Source: Nitrospirales bacterium (GTDB lineage: Bacteria > Nitrospirota > Nitrospiria > Nitrospirales > UBA8639). Taken from it: 5,418 nt of DNA. The stretch lies in NCBI GenBank assembly GCA_021604265.1, contig BQIY01000191.1, forward strand, positions 1-5,418, written 5' to 3'. The notes under the pieces are model-generated. The model did no database searches and had not been told where the DNA came from. It saw nothing but the letters and a program-made list of their open reading frames with translations. Below, piece after piece: positions 3,995 through 5,418 of this stretch; within the stretch, counting starts at the first letter, position 1; each line of letters opens with the position of its first letter. The translations under genes were made by a program, and so were the position numbers.

Positions 3995-5418
3995 AACGGC
4001 AACTTGATCCCGCCCGGAAGGAGAGACTTCGGCATGCTCTTCTTGAGGAGCTCTTCTAAGACACTGTTGTGCTGGGTCACGCGATGGCGGAGTTCGCCCC
4101 CAATTGCACCAAGACTGCCAAGACGTTGCTCTAACTGCTGAATTGGTTTTTGTATTTTGGCTCTGAGCGCAGCCTTCAAATCTTTCTGAAATCGAGCTGC
4201 GACATCATTTACCATTTTTCCTGCGGCATGTTGAACGATCTCATCAAGGTCAGACTTGAGGGCCACATGATATTGTTCAATCGTCCCGGTCACATTGGCC
4301 TTGACAGATAACTGAGAAATATCCGAAATTGCCTTGCGTAGTGACTGCGTCAGGGGACGTGTATCCTGTTGAGAGCCTGCAGAAATATTCAAACCTGTCA
4401 GCAGTCCTGTCCCGTGAGCATTCAACGCCTTCCCGTTCAGGGAAGCCGTCACCGTGATATCTGCAGCACCGTCGTTCAACGAGACCGGCAACGTCTCATC
4501 TTTTGATAAGGCAATGTTTTGAAGTGTAAAGTCTTTCGCGATAAACTGTATGTGGTCAGAGGATTGAGCCGGCTGACGATGATCAAGCGTCCCTTCCAGC
4601 CTGAGTGACGTGACACCTTTCAACTGTGCGCCGTTAAATTCGAATGTGAGGGGCTTACCAAAAGTTGCCTGCTCAGGCGTGATGTTGCGAACAGTACCGG
4701 CAAGATCTCCGACATCAAGATTCAACGACACTTTGGCCAGGCGAATCAAAAAGTCTACGCCCGGGCCGTCAGAAGACGCTGGAGCCTCAGGGTTCTTGGC
4801 TTCTTGCCCTTGTTCGAGATACGGCTTCAATCGCTCGTACCACGCGACTCCCTGCTGTACCCACGATCCAACATGCGAACCGAGTAATGACTGGCTCAAA
4901 TTGGCAAGACCTTGCGGAGAGAGATGATATTTCTTCTGAAGATGCTGAATGTCACGTTGTGGAGCAGATTGAATCTGAGCCAAACGTGTTTTCAACAGTG
5001 CAACCTTCTCTTCAAATTCTTTTTTGGCACTGCTGACTTGTCGAACATCCTTTTCAATCTCGTCCTTCAACGATTGAACTTTTTCGACACCACCCAACAT
5101 TCCGCCGATTCCACCTTTCGCGGACTTTTTCAATTCTTTGACACGTTGCTTATACGTCCTCACCTGTTCTTTTCCCGGTATTGTTTTCAACCGTTCCTTC
5201 CAAGTTTTTCGTTCTTGCTGAATATCGGCGTTCAACGCTTCAATCAATTTCATCGTTTCTAAATCTTCTTTTTCCAGAATCTCTTTCACGTTGGGCATTT
5301 CAAGAGCTGGCAGCGAAATCGCAAACGGACTTTCTGCCGAATCAGTGACTGTGGCATTCCGAATGGCGCCAGATGTTGTTCGTTCCGTTCCAAACCTCAC
5401 TCCCTCAACCGCCATTTC
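3991..5418 (-). CDS. TIGR03545 family envelope protein, N-terminus cut off by the window
   Basis: The frame stays open to the right edge (the first visible codon is Glu), so this is a partial gene; the ATG at 5413-5415 is internal. The visible opening EMAVEGVRFGTERTTSGA is the segment that, in this family, follows an N-terminal membrane anchor and about 100 residues of AsmA-like sequence, all outside the window. Numbering from the first Met, residues about 42-165 are strongly charged and form coiled coils interrupted by a glycine stretch (GGIGGMLGG, 101-109). Residues about 220-345 are beta-rich, with VGDLAGTVRNITPEQ at 235-249, resembling the AsmA/DUF748 groove-like fold. Residues 355-460 are amphipathic helices, and the protein ends in PGGIKLPF. 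The family is uncharacterised, limited to bacteria with outer membranes and often paired with a TIGR03546 gene. Its stop overlaps that of the metallophosphoesterase by four bases. Confidence 0.92.
   Translation of the reverse strand, partial: EMAVEGVRFGTERTTSGAIRNATVTDSAESPFAISLPALEMPNVKEILEKEDLETMKLIEALNADIQQERKTWKERLKTIPGKEQVRTYKQRVKELKKSAKGGIGGMLGGVEKVQSLKDEIEKDVRQVSSAKKEFEEKVALLKTRLAQIQSAPQRDIQHLQKKYHLSPQGLANLSQSLLGSHVGSWVQQGVAWYERLKPYLEQGQEAKNPEAPASSDGPGVDFLIRLAKVSLNLDVGDLAGTVRNITPEQATFGKPLTFEFNGAQLKGVTSLRLEGTLDHRQPAQSSDHIQFIAKDFTLQNIALSKDETLPVSLNDGAADITVTASLNGKALNAHGTGLLTGLNISAGSQQDTRPLTQSLRKAISDISQLSVKANVTGTIEQYHVALKSDLDEIVQHAAGKMVNDVAARFQKDLKAALRAKIQKPIQQLEQRLGSLGAIGGELRHRVTQHNSVLEELLKKSMPKSLLPGGIKLPF

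Noticed and set aside
3561..4007. 148-codon plus-strand frame overlapping the metallophosphoesterase
   Set aside because: It is an out-of-frame shadow of a gene with complete catalytic motifs.

Overview
The window holds six chromosomal genes from what is most likely a Gram-negative bacterium with an outer membrane and about 50% GC. Two exported proteins and a TIGR03545-type envelope protein, a family confined to organisms with outer membranes, support this. The style would fit Nitrospirota or a proteobacterium, but nothing here fixes the phylum. I see no tRNA, rRNA, CRISPR array, insertion sequence, integrase or toxin-antitoxin pair.

Layout. Bases 1-165 hold only a short hairpin and the ribosome-binding site of the first gene. 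A stand-alone CheY-like response regulator (166-567, +) is followed by a stretch that could fold into a long RNA-like structure and then by a 17-bp palindrome. Next comes a small exported PDZ-domain protein without a protease domain (744-1232, +). A 495-bp gene-poor region (1233-1727) follows. It carries a terminator-like hairpin, a pair of 19-bp imperfect direct repeats and three inverted repeats leading into an exported DUF4197 protein (1728-2471, +). Convergent to that is an unrecognised 132-residue protein (2555-2953, -). It is divergent from a complete YkuE/YaeI-like calcineurin-fold metallophosphoesterase (3014-3994, +); the two starts are only 60 bp apart, share a possible -35 region and both lack a clear Shine-Dalgarno site. 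The window closes with the C-terminal 475 residues of a TIGR03545 family protein (3991-5418, -). Its stop codon overlaps that of the phosphoesterase, and its N-terminus lies beyond the right edge.

How the genes relate. Three products (PDZ, DUF4197, TIGR03545) are predicted to act in the membrane or periplasm, and the phosphoesterase belongs to a superfamily that includes lipid and cell-envelope enzymes. An envelope-related neighbourhood is therefore reasonable, but mixed strands and long gaps argue against a single operon. No recognisable new defence or mobile system is present. The most interesting material is non-coding: the 1233-1727 region, the 576-700 structures and the compact divergent promoter at 2954-3013.
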